NCBI GenBank assembly: GCA_030038435.1
Contig: JASHOY010000296.1
Coordinates: 1-43,327, forward strand
Origin: Acidobacteriaceae bacterium
Lineage (GTDB): Bacteria; Acidobacteriota; Terriglobia; Terriglobales; Acidobacteriaceae
DNA length: 43,327 nucleotides
Direction: 5' to 3'
Below the pieces are notes generated by a model. It did not search any database and was not told the origin of the DNA. It saw only the letters and a program-made list of their open reading frames with translations. Below are positions 8,837 to 18,200 of this stretch, piece after piece (position 1 is the stretch's first letter; every line of letters starts with the position of its first letter). The translations under genes and the position numbers were made by a program.

Positions 8837-8882
8837 GACTTTGCAGGACTGCATGGGGAGCGCGCGCGGCCTTTGCAGACAA

Positions 8883-8905
8883 CCGTAGCTTCCGATGAGC
8901 TACGG
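8883..8905. terminator. Hairpin between convergent genes
   Basis: CCGTAGCT (8883-8890) and AGCTACGG (8898-8905) form a perfect 8-bp stem with a 7-base loop, between the 3' ends of the beta-helix gene and lacI. No clear T-run follows on either strand, so it may be a bidirectional terminator that does not rely on poly-U, or only a transcript-end stabiliser. Confidence 0.4.
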
Positions 8906-8971
8906 ATAGTTGATTGCTGCCCGCGGGCTTGCTATCAGGATGAGCTATTCGTGACATCCTATTCCGCTAAG

Positions 8972-10009
8972 CTACCGCGCGGCAGTGGACTTCGTCGAAG
9001 CTGTTCTGCGTTTCTTTACTGGGCCGGTCGAGTTACGCACCACCAGCGTGGTCTCCACTTTGAACTGTTTTCCCTGCACGTGCGAATCGGGTTGAAAACC
9101 ATCGAGGGCGCTGACAAACTTTCGCGCCAGTTCCTGCTGTGACAGATGCAGCGTGGTCAGAGGCGGATAGACGATGTCACTGAGCTCGATGTCGTCGAAG
9201 CCCACAATCGAAAAATCCTCGGGCACGGAAAGCCCATGACGGTGAATGACGCGCAGTGCGCCGATGGCGGTCAGGTCGTTGGCGGTAACGACTGCCGTCG
9301 GCCGCCTCTCCAGCGCCAGGAGGCTCTCCATTGCCGCCTCCCCGCCGTTGACGCGGTAGTTGCCCACGCGCAGAAACCGCTCGTCTGCGGCCAGCCCATA
9401 CTCCTTGAGCGCACGGAAAAACGAGTCACGCCGGTGGTCGGAAATCGTTGGGCCGGCAGATCCCCCGATATAACCAATCTTGCGGTGACGCAGCCGGAAA
9501 AGGTGCTCGACGGCCTGCTTCATGCCGCTCGTGCTGTCCACGGAGATGTCACTCAGGCCTCTGCCCACCAGGCGCCGGTCCATCGTAACCAGGGGCACAC
9601 GATTGTGCATCATGGCTTCAATGGGCTCGGTCTCAATTTCCGAAGCCAGCAGCGCAATGCCCTCCACCCGGCTGACCAGCATGCGATGAATGGTCTTCTG
9701 CACCTTTGACGGATGCGAAGCCGTGGTGGCCATCAGCATGTTGTAATTGGTATCGGCGAGAATGGTCTCGAAGTTCTGGATAAATTCGGGAAAGAACGGG
9801 TTGGTGATATCGGGAATGATCAGGCCGTAGGTGCTGCTTCTGCCGTATTTGAGGGTGGTGGCGCTACCGTTGGGAATGAATTTGTACTCGTCGATCACCT
9901 GCTGCACGCGTTCCGCGGTCGCGGGTCTGACCACGCTCAGGCCGTTGATCACGCGCGATACCGTAGCGCTCGATACGCCGGCGAGCTTCGCAATGTCGCG
10001 CATATCCAT
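8972..10009 (-). CDS. LacI-family transcriptional regulator
   Basis: A 345-residue repressor with the canonical LacI layout. The N-terminal helix-turn-helix spans residues 3-25 (DIAKLAGVSSATVSRVING). It is followed by the hinge region and a periplasmic-binding-protein-like effector domain opening with YGLIIPDITNPFFPEF and ending with VGFDDIELSDIVYPPLTT. Such proteins usually bind a sugar or oligosaccharide and release a palindromic operator with a central CG. Sites of that shape occur in its own upstream region (10066-10081) and upstream of neighbouring enzyme genes, implying autoregulation and local control. The inducer cannot be read from the sequence, but a galactoside or a uronate-containing oligosaccharide would fit the neighbours. 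The basic C-terminal tail is likely disordered. Confidence 0.93.
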   Translation of the reverse strand: MDMRDIAKLAGVSSATVSRVINGLSVVRPATAERVQQVIDEYKFIPNGSATTLKYGRSSTYGLIIPDITNPFFPEFIQNFETILADTNYNMLMATTASHPSKVQKTIHRMLVSRVEGIALLASEIETEPIEAMMHNRVPLVTMDRRLVGRGLSDISVDSTSGMKQAVEHLFRLRHRKIGYIGGSAGPTISDHRRDSFFRALKEYGLAADERFLRVGNYRVNGGEAAMESLLALERRPTAVVTANDLTAIGALRVIHRHGLSVPEDFSIVGFDDIELSDIVYPPLTTLHLSQQELARKFVSALDGFQPDSHVQGKQFKVETTLVVRNSTGPVKKRRTASTKSTAAR

Positions 10010-10065
10010 GCTGTCTCAGCCACCTATGCGGCGATACTCGTCCGGGAAAGGTTTTCTCGCTGCTG

Positions 10066-10081
10066 CCTTATACGTATACCA
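10066..10081. promoter_or_regulatory. LacI-type operator candidate upstream of lacI
   Basis: CCTTATACGTATACCA contains the perfect palindrome TATACGTATA (10069-10078) centred on CG. It aligns with the other GTAT-N4-ATAC sites and lies 57 bases upstream of the lacI start, suggesting autoregulation. Confidence 0.55.
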
Positions 10082-10126
10082 CATGTTGTCTGGGCATTAT
10101 TATTAAAGCCCTCTCATTACCTGGGA

Positions 10127-10144
10127 AGCGTTTTCGTTAACGCT
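10127..10144. promoter_or_regulatory. Secondary inverted repeat in lacI/GH27 intergenic region
   Basis: AGCGTT (10127-10132) and AACGCT (10139-10144) are perfect 6-bp arms around TTCGTT. An overlapping GGAAGCGTTTTC (10124-10135) also resembles a generic LacI-family half-site pair with central CG. It does not match the GTAT-N4-ATAC sites, so it may belong to another regulator or be a chance repeat. Confidence 0.25.
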
Positions 10145-10368
10145 GCAGTCGTAGCCTGGCTTTTCACCCGCCAGGTTGGCACGAGCAGAACTGCCGGCTG
10201 CTCTAAAATCCGATGCGCGTCGTTTCATTCCATTTCATTCTGCACGCTTGCTGGTTGCAAGCACCTCTTGCGGGTGATTCATTTATATGTAGTAACAGCA
10301 ATGCGCGAACATATCTGATCAGGTCCCCCTGCTCGGCATGAGTGTCAGGAACAGTGCCAGGGCAGGAA

Positions 10369-10384
10369 ATGTATTCGAATACAT
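10369..10384. promoter_or_regulatory. LacI-type operator candidate, perfect 16-bp palindrome
   Basis: ATGTATTCGAATACAT is perfectly palindromic with central CG, and lies 44 bases upstream of the preferred GH27 start. It is the best-formed member of the four-site family. A TACTAT hexamer at 10415-10420 could be the -10 of the promoter it controls. Binding by the adjacent LacI protein is inferred. Confidence 0.65.
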
Positions 10385-10427
10385 GCTTTTTCTTTATTCG
10401 TCTCTTTATTGTGATACTATCCTGCCC

Positions 10428-11801
10428 ATGCGTTTGTTCGTGCTGCTCACATCTCTCTGTCTTTCTATTTCTGCTCTATCCCAATCTGCTGTCCGGCCGC
10501 AAAGATTGTCAAGTTTTGCTGCCCATCCGTATATGGGCTGGAGCAGTTGGTCGTTTCTCCGGGGCCATCCTACCGAGAGTAAAATCAAGGCTCAGGCCGA
10601 TGCGCTCATCGCCAACCACCTCCCAGAGCTTGGATACCGCTACATAAACATTGACTCGGGATGGTCAAATGGCTATGACGGACATGGCGTTCCCAAGCCC
10701 AACCTCGAACGTTTCCCTGACGGCATGGCCGGCCTGGCTGCATGGCTGCACGCCCACGGTCTGCGACTCGGCATCTACATGGGGCCCGGTATCAGTCCAC
10801 TACTCTATAACGCCAACCCGGTAATTGCCGGAACGCATATACATATCGATGACATCACCGACAAGAACCTGCCCGGTGCCACGCTTAGAGGCGTTTACAA
10901 GGTCGACTACGCGAAACCTGGCGCTCGGGCCTACATCCAATCGATTGTGGATCAGTTTGCACGCTGGAAGGTTGACTTCGTAAAGCTCGACTTCGTCGGA
11001 CCCGGCGGGGGCAATCTGCCCGCTGACAATCGCGAGGATGTTCGCCAGTGGCACTTAGCAATCCTCCGCTCCGGCCGCCCGATCTGGCTCGAGCTTTCGA
11101 ACTGGCTTTCCATAGACCAAGCCAAATTCTGGCGCGCCAACGCCAACGGCTGGCGAATTGATGACGACATCGAGTGTTACCAATGTGGACACAGCGATGA
11201 TCCTGCCCTCAAACACAATCTCACCGAGTCGTCCCACGTACTGCTGCGTTTCCGCCAGGTGCGGCAGTGGATCCCGTATGCCGGTCCGGGTGGATGGAAC
11301 GATCTCGACTCGCTGGAACTGGGCAATGGCAATCTGGACGGCATCACGTCCGATGAACGCGAGTCGATGATGATTCTCTGGTCCATTTCGTGTGCGCCGC
11401 TTTATCTGGGAACTGACCTGACCCAGATGGACCCCAATGACCTGAAGCTCATCACCAACCGCGATCTCATTGCCATCGACCAGCGCGGCATTCCCGCGCG
11501 TCCGCTGGATATTCAGAGCCTGCGCAAGCGCGGCCCCGATGGAAATTTACTAAGGGAAGCGTGGATGACGCTCTATCCCGACGGTTCGGCGGTGCTGGCG
11601 ATCTTCAACTTAGGTCCCGATACCGCAGAGATTAAGTTCAACTGGCGCGAAGTAGATGCGCTGCGCAACACGCGCTTCGCAGCGCACCCGCCAAGGCTGA
11701 CGGACCTCATTAACAAAGGACAAATCGCGCCTTCGAATGACGTCGATGTAACTCTTGCATCACATGCTTCGAGGGTGTTCAGGCTGACCTCGCCGAATTG
11801 A
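10428..11801 (+). CDS. Alpha-galactosidase-like glycoside hydrolase, family GH27
   Basis: About 457 residues from the ATG at 10428, which begins a typical Sec signal (MRLFVLLTSLCLSISALSQS). An earlier in-frame ATG at 10338 would put the 16-bp operator inside the coding region. The GH27 (beta/alpha)8 barrel opens with YMGWSSWSF (35-43) and INIDSGWS (73-80). The expected nucleophile is Asp188 in VDFVKLDF. The acid/base aspartate is in GWRIDDDI (241-248), resembling the WRxxDDI motif of the family. A C-terminal beta-sandwich ends at the last residue. GH27 enzymes release alpha-galactose, or less commonly alpha-N-acetylgalactosamine or beta-arabinopyranose, by retention. The export signal places it outside the cytoplasm. 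It is divergent from lacI and shares its operator type. Confidence 0.87.
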   Translation: MRLFVLLTSLCLSISALSQSAVRPQRLSSFAAHPYMGWSSWSFLRGHPTESKIKAQADALIANHLPELGYRYINIDSGWSNGYDGHGVPKPNLERFPDGMAGLAAWLHAHGLRLGIYMGPGISPLLYNANPVIAGTHIHIDDITDKNLPGATLRGVYKVDYAKPGARAYIQSIVDQFARWKVDFVKLDFVGPGGGNLPADNREDVRQWHLAILRSGRPIWLELSNWLSIDQAKFWRANANGWRIDDDIECYQCGHSDDPALKHNLTESSHVLLRFRQVRQWIPYAGPGGWNDLDSLELGNGNLDGITSDERESMMILWSISCAPLYLGTDLTQMDPNDLKLITNRDLIAIDQRGIPARPLDIQSLRKRGPDGNLLREAWMTLYPDGSAVLAIFNLGPDTAEIKFNWREVDALRNTRFAAHPPRLTDLINKGQIAPSNDVDVTLASHASRVFRLTSPN

Positions 11802-12572
11802 TGTGGCCTTGACCTGGATGGCTCCGATTGACTATTGGCAAGCATCTTAATCGCGCCGAAACACGGTTTGTAACCCGCTCGGAGTCGACCCGCCGCGCAT
11901 CCACGCATCTTTCTTGATTTCAGGGAAAAGCCAGCCTTACTCCTTCAATCGCAAGACAGAATCCGAAACTGCTCCCAGGCGCCGAGATGACCTCCTTCTC
12001 CCCGTGATTCGCTTCGACCCGGCCTGAGTAGGCCCTGAAAGGCTGCAAGCGAAACGACGCGGGTTGTCGAGGGGGTGGTGACCAATTAGTCGGCCGAGAA
12101 TCGAACTTATTCCCAGAGGGGCACCTTATGGTGCAGCGTGTTCCGAAACGAAGAATCACGGCGAGATCTTGGGACCAACTTGCGGCTTCCAAGGTTAGAG
12201 ACGATATAGGATCTGACCGATCTCCGGAATGGCAACGATGATCTTGCTTGCTTTAGTCTGGCTCAAGCGAACGCAGCGTGCTCTCATTAAAGGTCCAAGT
12301 CGCAGCCGTAAACCACATATGAACTATAGCTTAGTATCTGAGACTCCGGAGATTGCCTGGATGTGCGGGTTGATTTGCCGGCCTCGTCTTCATAACTGAT
12401 ATTGACACCATCTTCGCGGCTTTATATACCCGGAGTCGTCAAATGCGGGAATTGTTTTGAATGTTAGATAACTCCAGGTGGAGGTATGTAACGTGTTTAA
12501 TCATCCAGTTTTCGGCTGCCCATCGAATCCAAGGCTCGCTTCTTAGGCCCGCGAAAAGGTGACAAGGAACCA
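11802..12572. other. Long intergenic region, no supported gene
   Basis: Some 770 bases separate GH27 from the next hydrolase. Open frames exist (for example minus strand 11920-12192), but none has a recognisable product or convincing start. No tRNA, repeat or copy of the LacI-type operator was seen. The final 100 bases are AT-richer and should hold the promoter of the downstream gene. Confidence 0.4.
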
Positions 12573-14792
12573 ATGCGCATGAAAATGTTTGGATCGTGCT
12601 CGCTCCTTCTTGCTCTCTTGTTCTATGCGTACGCGCAAGAATCTCAGCCGCAACTCCCGGTCTTCACCATCAACCATGCGCTGCGCGCCAATTCTGATGC
12701 GGACGTGCGTTTCTTGCTCTCGGCGCCTGCGGGCAAGGAGGGCTTCATCCGCGTCGCCAGCGGGCACTTGGTCACGCCCGACGGCAAGCGCTTCCGCATT
12801 TGGGGGGTCAATATCGCGGGTTGGACAGTCGGTTCGGTGTTACTGCCTTCCCATCATGACGCGGAGGTCACGGCGCGAGCCCTGGCACAACTAGGCGTGA
12901 ACTGCGTGCGCTTCCAGTTTCTCGATCTTACCGATCGCTCAGCCGCGATCCGGCGAGGTCCACGGCAGCAATTCTCGGTCGGAGGCGATCCAACCACTCA
13001 CCCTCCCAGCGGGTTGCTGGATGGAAATGCGGATACCAGCCAGGTCATGGATCCGAGACAGCTCGACCGTTTTGACTACTTTGTGGCTCAGTTGAAGGCT
13101 AATGGCATCTATACCGATCTCAATCTCAATGTAGGCCGCCTATATAAGAAAGGCGATGATGTCCGCGGCTATGACCTCATAGGCGCTGCCAAGGCCATCA
13201 CCGAGTTCGATCCCCGCCTGATTGCGCTTCAGAAAGACTATGCACGGCAGCTCCTGACCCACTACAATCGCTACACCAAGACCAGATACAACGATGAACC
13301 GGCAATCGCCATCGTCGAAATCGTCAATGAAAACTCGGTCCTCGAGTTCTGGCAGAGAAATTGGTTTCGCGGCAAACTTATTGCCGGAGCCAGGCATTTC
13401 CAGCTCGATCTGACGCCTTATTACAAGTCAATGCTCACCGCGCAGTACAACGACTGGATGAAGGCGACCTATCCGGCTGCAAAATTGACGCGGCTTCGTA
13501 CACTGGCCGGTCTTCGTGCCGACCAGAACTTTTCGCTAACTCAGAGGCAGGATTTCGACAGCACTCCGAAACCGCTTTTTTATGCCGAAGCCGCATTCTA
13601 TAGCCATGTGGAAACCAGTTTCTTCGAGGGGATGCGCTCCTATCTTAAGCGGACGCTCGGGGTAAGATCCCTCATCATTGGAACCGCCGACCACACCTAT
13701 TTCATCCCCGGCATGCCTCTGATCCGTTCCACTTCCAAAATGGACATTGTGGACGCACACGCCTATTGGCAGCATCCCGCGATCACCGTTTACCGCAACA
13801 CTCCCATGGTCAACGATCCGCTGCATTCGATCCCCGTGAGGCTCACGCGATCCACGATGGCAGACAAACCCTTCACCGTCAGCGAAGTGAATGAGCCATT
13901 TCCCAATGACTACGAAGCCGAGCTGATTCCCATCCTGGCCGCTTATGGCGCATTTCAGGACTGGGATGGCATTTTCATTTATAGCTTCGAGCCGAAGGTT
14001 ACTGGTGAATGGCAACCGGTAATTGGCGATCATTTTGATATCTCTGAAGACCCGGTCAAAATTGCCGAGATGCCGGTGGGGGCGCTGCTCTTCCTGCGCC
14101 ATGATGTAGCTTCAGCAAAAGAGATCATCGAGCGGACTTACTCAACGACCCAGGTCGACGAGAGCATGCGCCTCCCGCAGTCATCTATGCCATACTTCAC
14201 CCCCGGCTTCCCGCTCTTCCTGCCTCTTGAGCACGGCTCCCGCATTCGCTGTCTGGATTGCCAGCCGACTCAAAGCTTTCATGACTCGCCGTCCAACCCT
14301 TTCCGCTCTGACACCGGACAGTTAGCCTGGTGGCATTCGCGTACGAAAGGAGGCCTGGTATCAATTGACGCTCCCAGGAGCACGGCCCTCGTCGGCTTCG
14401 TGTCGGCTTACGGGGTTGACACTTCGCATCTATCCGCCGACGTGAAAAACAACTTCTGCTCTATTACCCTTTCCTCACTCGACGGCAAACCGTTGTCGAC
14501 ATCCTCCCTGATGCTGCTCACTGCGACCGGCAGAGCCGAAAATACCGATTCGGTTTGGAATGCGAGCCGAACTAACTTCAACGTCTGGGGCACGGCGCCG
14601 ACACGCATCGAAGTAATCCGCGGATCAGTCAAGCTGAAGGACATTGAAGGAGCTGTAGGAATAATTGTTACCCCGCTCGATGGCGACTCCCACCCTCTGG
14701 GCGAACTGCAGGGCAAAATGGTCGAAACCGGCTGGGTGATCGGAATTGGCACGCAGCCGGCCACCAGCTACCTGATCCACGTCGTTCGCTGA
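12573..14792 (+). CDS. Secreted clan GH-A (GH5-like) glycoside hydrolase
   Basis: A 739-residue protein with an N-terminal signal peptide (MFGSCSLLLALLFYAYAQ). The motif FRIWGVNIAGW (about 75-84) opens a (beta/alpha)8 barrel of the GH5/GH2-like type. NEN at 252-254 (IVEIVNENS) gives the acid/base Glu253. SEVNEPF (437-443) supplies the probable nucleophile, most likely Glu438. DWDGIFIYSFEP (463-474) is the usual barrel-closing strand. Residues from about 530 onward form an extra beta-rich domain. It probably hydrolyses a beta-linked glycan outside the cytoplasm. Family-level assignment within clan GH-A, and hence specificity, is not possible by eye. The ATG at 12573 follows an AAGGAACC ribosome-binding sequence; two nearby in-frame ATGs are alternatives. 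Confidence 0.8.
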   Translation: MRMKMFGSCSLLLALLFYAYAQESQPQLPVFTINHALRANSDADVRFLLSAPAGKEGFIRVASGHLVTPDGKRFRIWGVNIAGWTVGSVLLPSHHDAEVTARALAQLGVNCVRFQFLDLTDRSAAIRRGPRQQFSVGGDPTTHPPSGLLDGNADTSQVMDPRQLDRFDYFVAQLKANGIYTDLNLNVGRLYKKGDDVRGYDLIGAAKAITEFDPRLIALQKDYARQLLTHYNRYTKTRYNDEPAIAIVEIVNENSVLEFWQRNWFRGKLIAGARHFQLDLTPYYKSMLTAQYNDWMKATYPAAKLTRLRTLAGLRADQNFSLTQRQDFDSTPKPLFYAEAAFYSHVETSFFEGMRSYLKRTLGVRSLIIGTADHTYFIPGMPLIRSTSKMDIVDAHAYWQHPAITVYRNTPMVNDPLHSIPVRLTRSTMADKPFTVSEVNEPFPNDYEAELIPILAAYGAFQDWDGIFIYSFEPKVTGEWQPVIGDHFDISEDPVKIAEMPVGALLFLRHDVASAKEIIERTYSTTQVDESMRLPQSSMPYFTPGFPLFLPLEHGSRIRCLDCQPTQSFHDSPSNPFRSDTGQLAWWHSRTKGGLVSIDAPRSTALVGFVSAYGVDTSHLSADVKNNFCSITLSSLDGKPLSTSSLMLLTATGRAENTDSVWNASRTNFNVWGTAPTRIEVIRGSVKLKDIEGAVGIIVTPLDGDSHPLGELQGKMVETGWVIGIGTQPATSYLIHVVR

Positions 14793-15296
14793 AAACACGG
14801 TGGTTCGAGAAGTTATTGGAGACTGGGAGAAAATCGAGAAGTTTCCAGATCCGTTTTCCGGCGGGTCACTTTCGCTTTTTGTGGCCCTTGCGGAACAGCC
14901 GGGTCAAGTCTCTCGACAAGCTCTGCCGATGCTGAAGTGGGACTACGCTATCCTTTAGGTACTTCGGCATCCATTGTGTTCGTTTTATGTTTCCGGACTT
15001 TCCCGGGATGATTGAAACATCCCGGACCCCTTCTGCGGTCGTGGAGGAAAAGGCGCAGCGCGTTGCTCCCACTCCCGTCGCTCCATGGGTTCGCAAGGTA
15101 CGCCTCCTGCGGCCTTCTCGGTCCCACAAGAAACCCACCCAGATAGCCGTTGGGAAGCCAGTTGTGAAGTGGTGGCGGAGACAGCAGCTTCTGGGAGACG
15201 ATATCTGGGGATGAGCTATGTTCCTGGTATCGACAACCAAGCGGACACTGCTATCCAAGCTGCCGCCTCCATCACCTATCCATGCCTGGCACCCTC
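14793..15296. other. Intergenic region between convergent genes, no supported gene
   Basis: About 500 bases lie between the 3' ends of the GH-A hydrolase and the TonB receptor. The longest frame (minus strand 14866-15258) is rich in Arg and Ser, has no recognisable domain and is probably spurious. I see no clear terminator hairpin with a T-run. Confidence 0.35.
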
Positions 15297-18200
15297 CTAG
15301 AAGCTAAGATGCAGCCCGCCGGCCAGTGTGCGGTTAGTGTTAGCTTGCGACGTGATATAACCAAACGAAGAAGAAGTTGGCGAAACGTTTGCCGTAGACA
15401 TCTGTGCATGATTGAGCGCATTAAATGCATCGACGCGTAACTGCAAGATCACTCGTTCCCGAAGAATGAAATCCTTCAGCGCCGAGAAGTCAAAATTGTT
15501 TGTTGGATCGGAACGCAACAGATATTCCGGGAAGGTGCGTAAATTCCACGATCCTGGCTGGTCGGCCGAAACTCTGTCGAAGTCAGTGGTATTAAATGAC
15601 GGTCCCCCTGTATAGTGCGGGCGATTATGGAAGGCCTGAAAATTGCCCGTGTAATTGACATTGCCCCAAGTAAGCGGCTGGCCTGACAAATATTGGTACT
15701 CACCGCTGATCGTCCATCCGCCTAACGCAGACTCCACCAGTCCATTCGCACTGTTCATAAATTGTCGCCCGCGGCCAAAAGGGAATTGATAAATAGAGGT
15801 CACCGCCAGGTGGATGGGAAAGTCGGAACTGGTCTCTCCGTACCACAAAGCACCTGGGTTAGTCTGCACTGTAGTCCCCAACTGCCGCGAATACTCGAAG
15901 TTGGCGTTAAAGTCCAGGCCGTAGGACATGCTCTTTTCGAGACGCGCCGTGAGGCCATTAAAGTTCACCGTCGAGGCGGGAATATAGAACTCATCTACGC
16001 CGCTGTATTCTGGATAGCTCAATACCAGGCTGCTTACCGGAATAGTCGGGCTGGTGTTCAAACTGGTGGTGTTAGGCACCGAGGCACCCGATGATGTAGT
16101 AAACGTGGGAAACAGCTTGTAAAATGGGTTCGACACCTGAACAGACATATTATTGGATACGGCTTCGGCGGTGGCGCTGTTTGCATTCGGCGTGTGATCC
16201 AGGTACTTATAATACGGGTAGTTGTTGATGTTCTCGTAAAGGCTATTATGCACCGACAGTACGTGCATAAGGCCTATCTCCGCCATCCAGTTATGGCCAT
16301 ATTCTTTCTGGACATCGAGGCTGAACTTATCACTATAGGGCACTTTCACTTTGGCGAAAAATAAGGGCGTGCCGCCCAGAGACGTATCGGCGCCTTCTGC
16401 AGGGCCCAGAAGTTGAGCGATTGGATTATAATTTGCGGCCGATGAGTTAGTGTTAGGATAAGGGTCCTCCCAGGTCGTAATCGGCGTGTAGCCTCCGTTC
16501 ACCCGGCTGTTGGTCATTAACATGCTGGTCGCTTGCGTATACCCGGTCGTGGAACTGGCTGTATAAGTGCCAAACGGTTGATTCAAAATCGCAAACCCTC
16601 CGCGCACTACGAGCTTGTTCTTGAAGCGGGCAGGGGCATACGCAAATCCGATGCGCGGGCTGACATACAACATCGCCGGATGATACGGATCGCGATTGCC
16701 CGGAGTTTCATAGACCGTGGCGCCCGTTGCCTGGAGAGCGGAAGGAGATGGCAGGTAAGACGAGTTGTAGCCCGCCAAAGCCGCAACATCCCCGGCGTAC
16801 TGGCTTCCATAGGCACTCGTGGCTGCACCGGTTGTGGTATTGGACTCGTCGCCATTCCAGGTCTGGACCATGCGGTTGTTGCTTTCAACAACTGCCGTCT
16901 CATGGTCGAGCCGCAGACCTAAGCTGAAAGTCAGGTTAGAGAGCGCCTTCCAGTCATCCTGAAGGAAGTACGCGGAATACCAATTGTCGTACTGGAATTT
17001 CGACGTGATTGAAAACGTGCCCGTGCTTGGCAGGCCTAATTCGAACAGCGCAAGCGAGCTGCCAAATGGTTGCTCGATTTCATCGGCCGCAAAGTCCGGC
17101 GATTCGGAGAGGAAGCTGGTCTTGGACGCAGAGTAGGTAAACTGGCCGTTGGCCTGCATAGGTGAAAACCCTGACTTCTTCCATACGCGCGCGTCGATTC
17201 CGGCCTTGAACGAATGGCGTCCCCAGGTTTTGTTCACGACGACAAAACCTGTCAGGTAGTCGATGATTCCATATCCGTTCGTTTGATTGCTAAAAGGCTC
17301 GATGCTTGCGCCGTCGGAGAAGGTTACATAAGGGACCGCCAGGTCGTCGGAGTTGGAGGCAATATAGCCCGGAAACCCAAATTTCGTTGGGGAAGTGCCT
17401 AAAGTGCTGGGTGGAGCAACGTCATCATAACGCTGAAACCCCAAGCGCGTCTCCAGGCTCAACGACGGCGAAAACGTTTTGACGTTGTCGACCTGCCCGC
17501 CCGGTTGTTGATAGTTATTTGATGCGCCGCTTATTGCAAGATTACTGTAATAGTTATCGTTCCGCTCTGTGTAGTTGCTCAAGTGCAATTCTGCGGATAT
17601 CTTATCTGAATCGCTGATATTCCAGTCGATGCGCGCCGTGTTTGAGTTATAGTCGTTGGTATTCGGGGTATAGTTGAGAAAGTTGTCCTCGCCATCCGGC
17701 TTAGCGGATGGCCCACTATAGTTCGGCATCGGAATATATTTAAGATACGCTTGTGCTATAGGGCTTATCTGCGTGTCAGGTGAGTAACCGTTTGTCGAAC
17801 AATAGGCAGTTGCGCCGGTAATGCAGTTATTGGGAATCGCGGCGCGAATCCAATATTGGTTGCCGCCGATGGTTTGGTAGCCGGTTGAAGTGACTCCCGG
17901 ATCATAATACGGATCGTAAAACTGGGCCGCGGTACCGTCGGCGCTGAGCAGTGCGTGAAAGTCGCCGTTTCTTTCATCCTGCGTTGGAACGCTGGAAATA
18001 GTGGGTGAAGTAGTGTTGCTATAGTAACCCTCGAAGGCATAGAAGAAGAACAGCCGGTTGTGGCCATTAAACAAATGAGGAATGACAACCGGACCGCCAA
18101 TCGTCGCACCGTCCTGATTGTAGTGGGATGAGGGTATCGTGGTGCCCTTCTTTGTAAAGTAAGGAAGCGCTTCAAAAGGACGTGACCCGTTATAGTACTC

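Noticed and set aside
11920..12192. Possible 90-residue protein, minus strand
   Set aside because: No domain, no convincing ribosome-binding site, and an atypical composition.
14866..15258. Possible 130-residue protein, minus strand
   Set aside because: Rich in Arg and Ser with low complexity, and no recognisable motif; lies between convergent genes.
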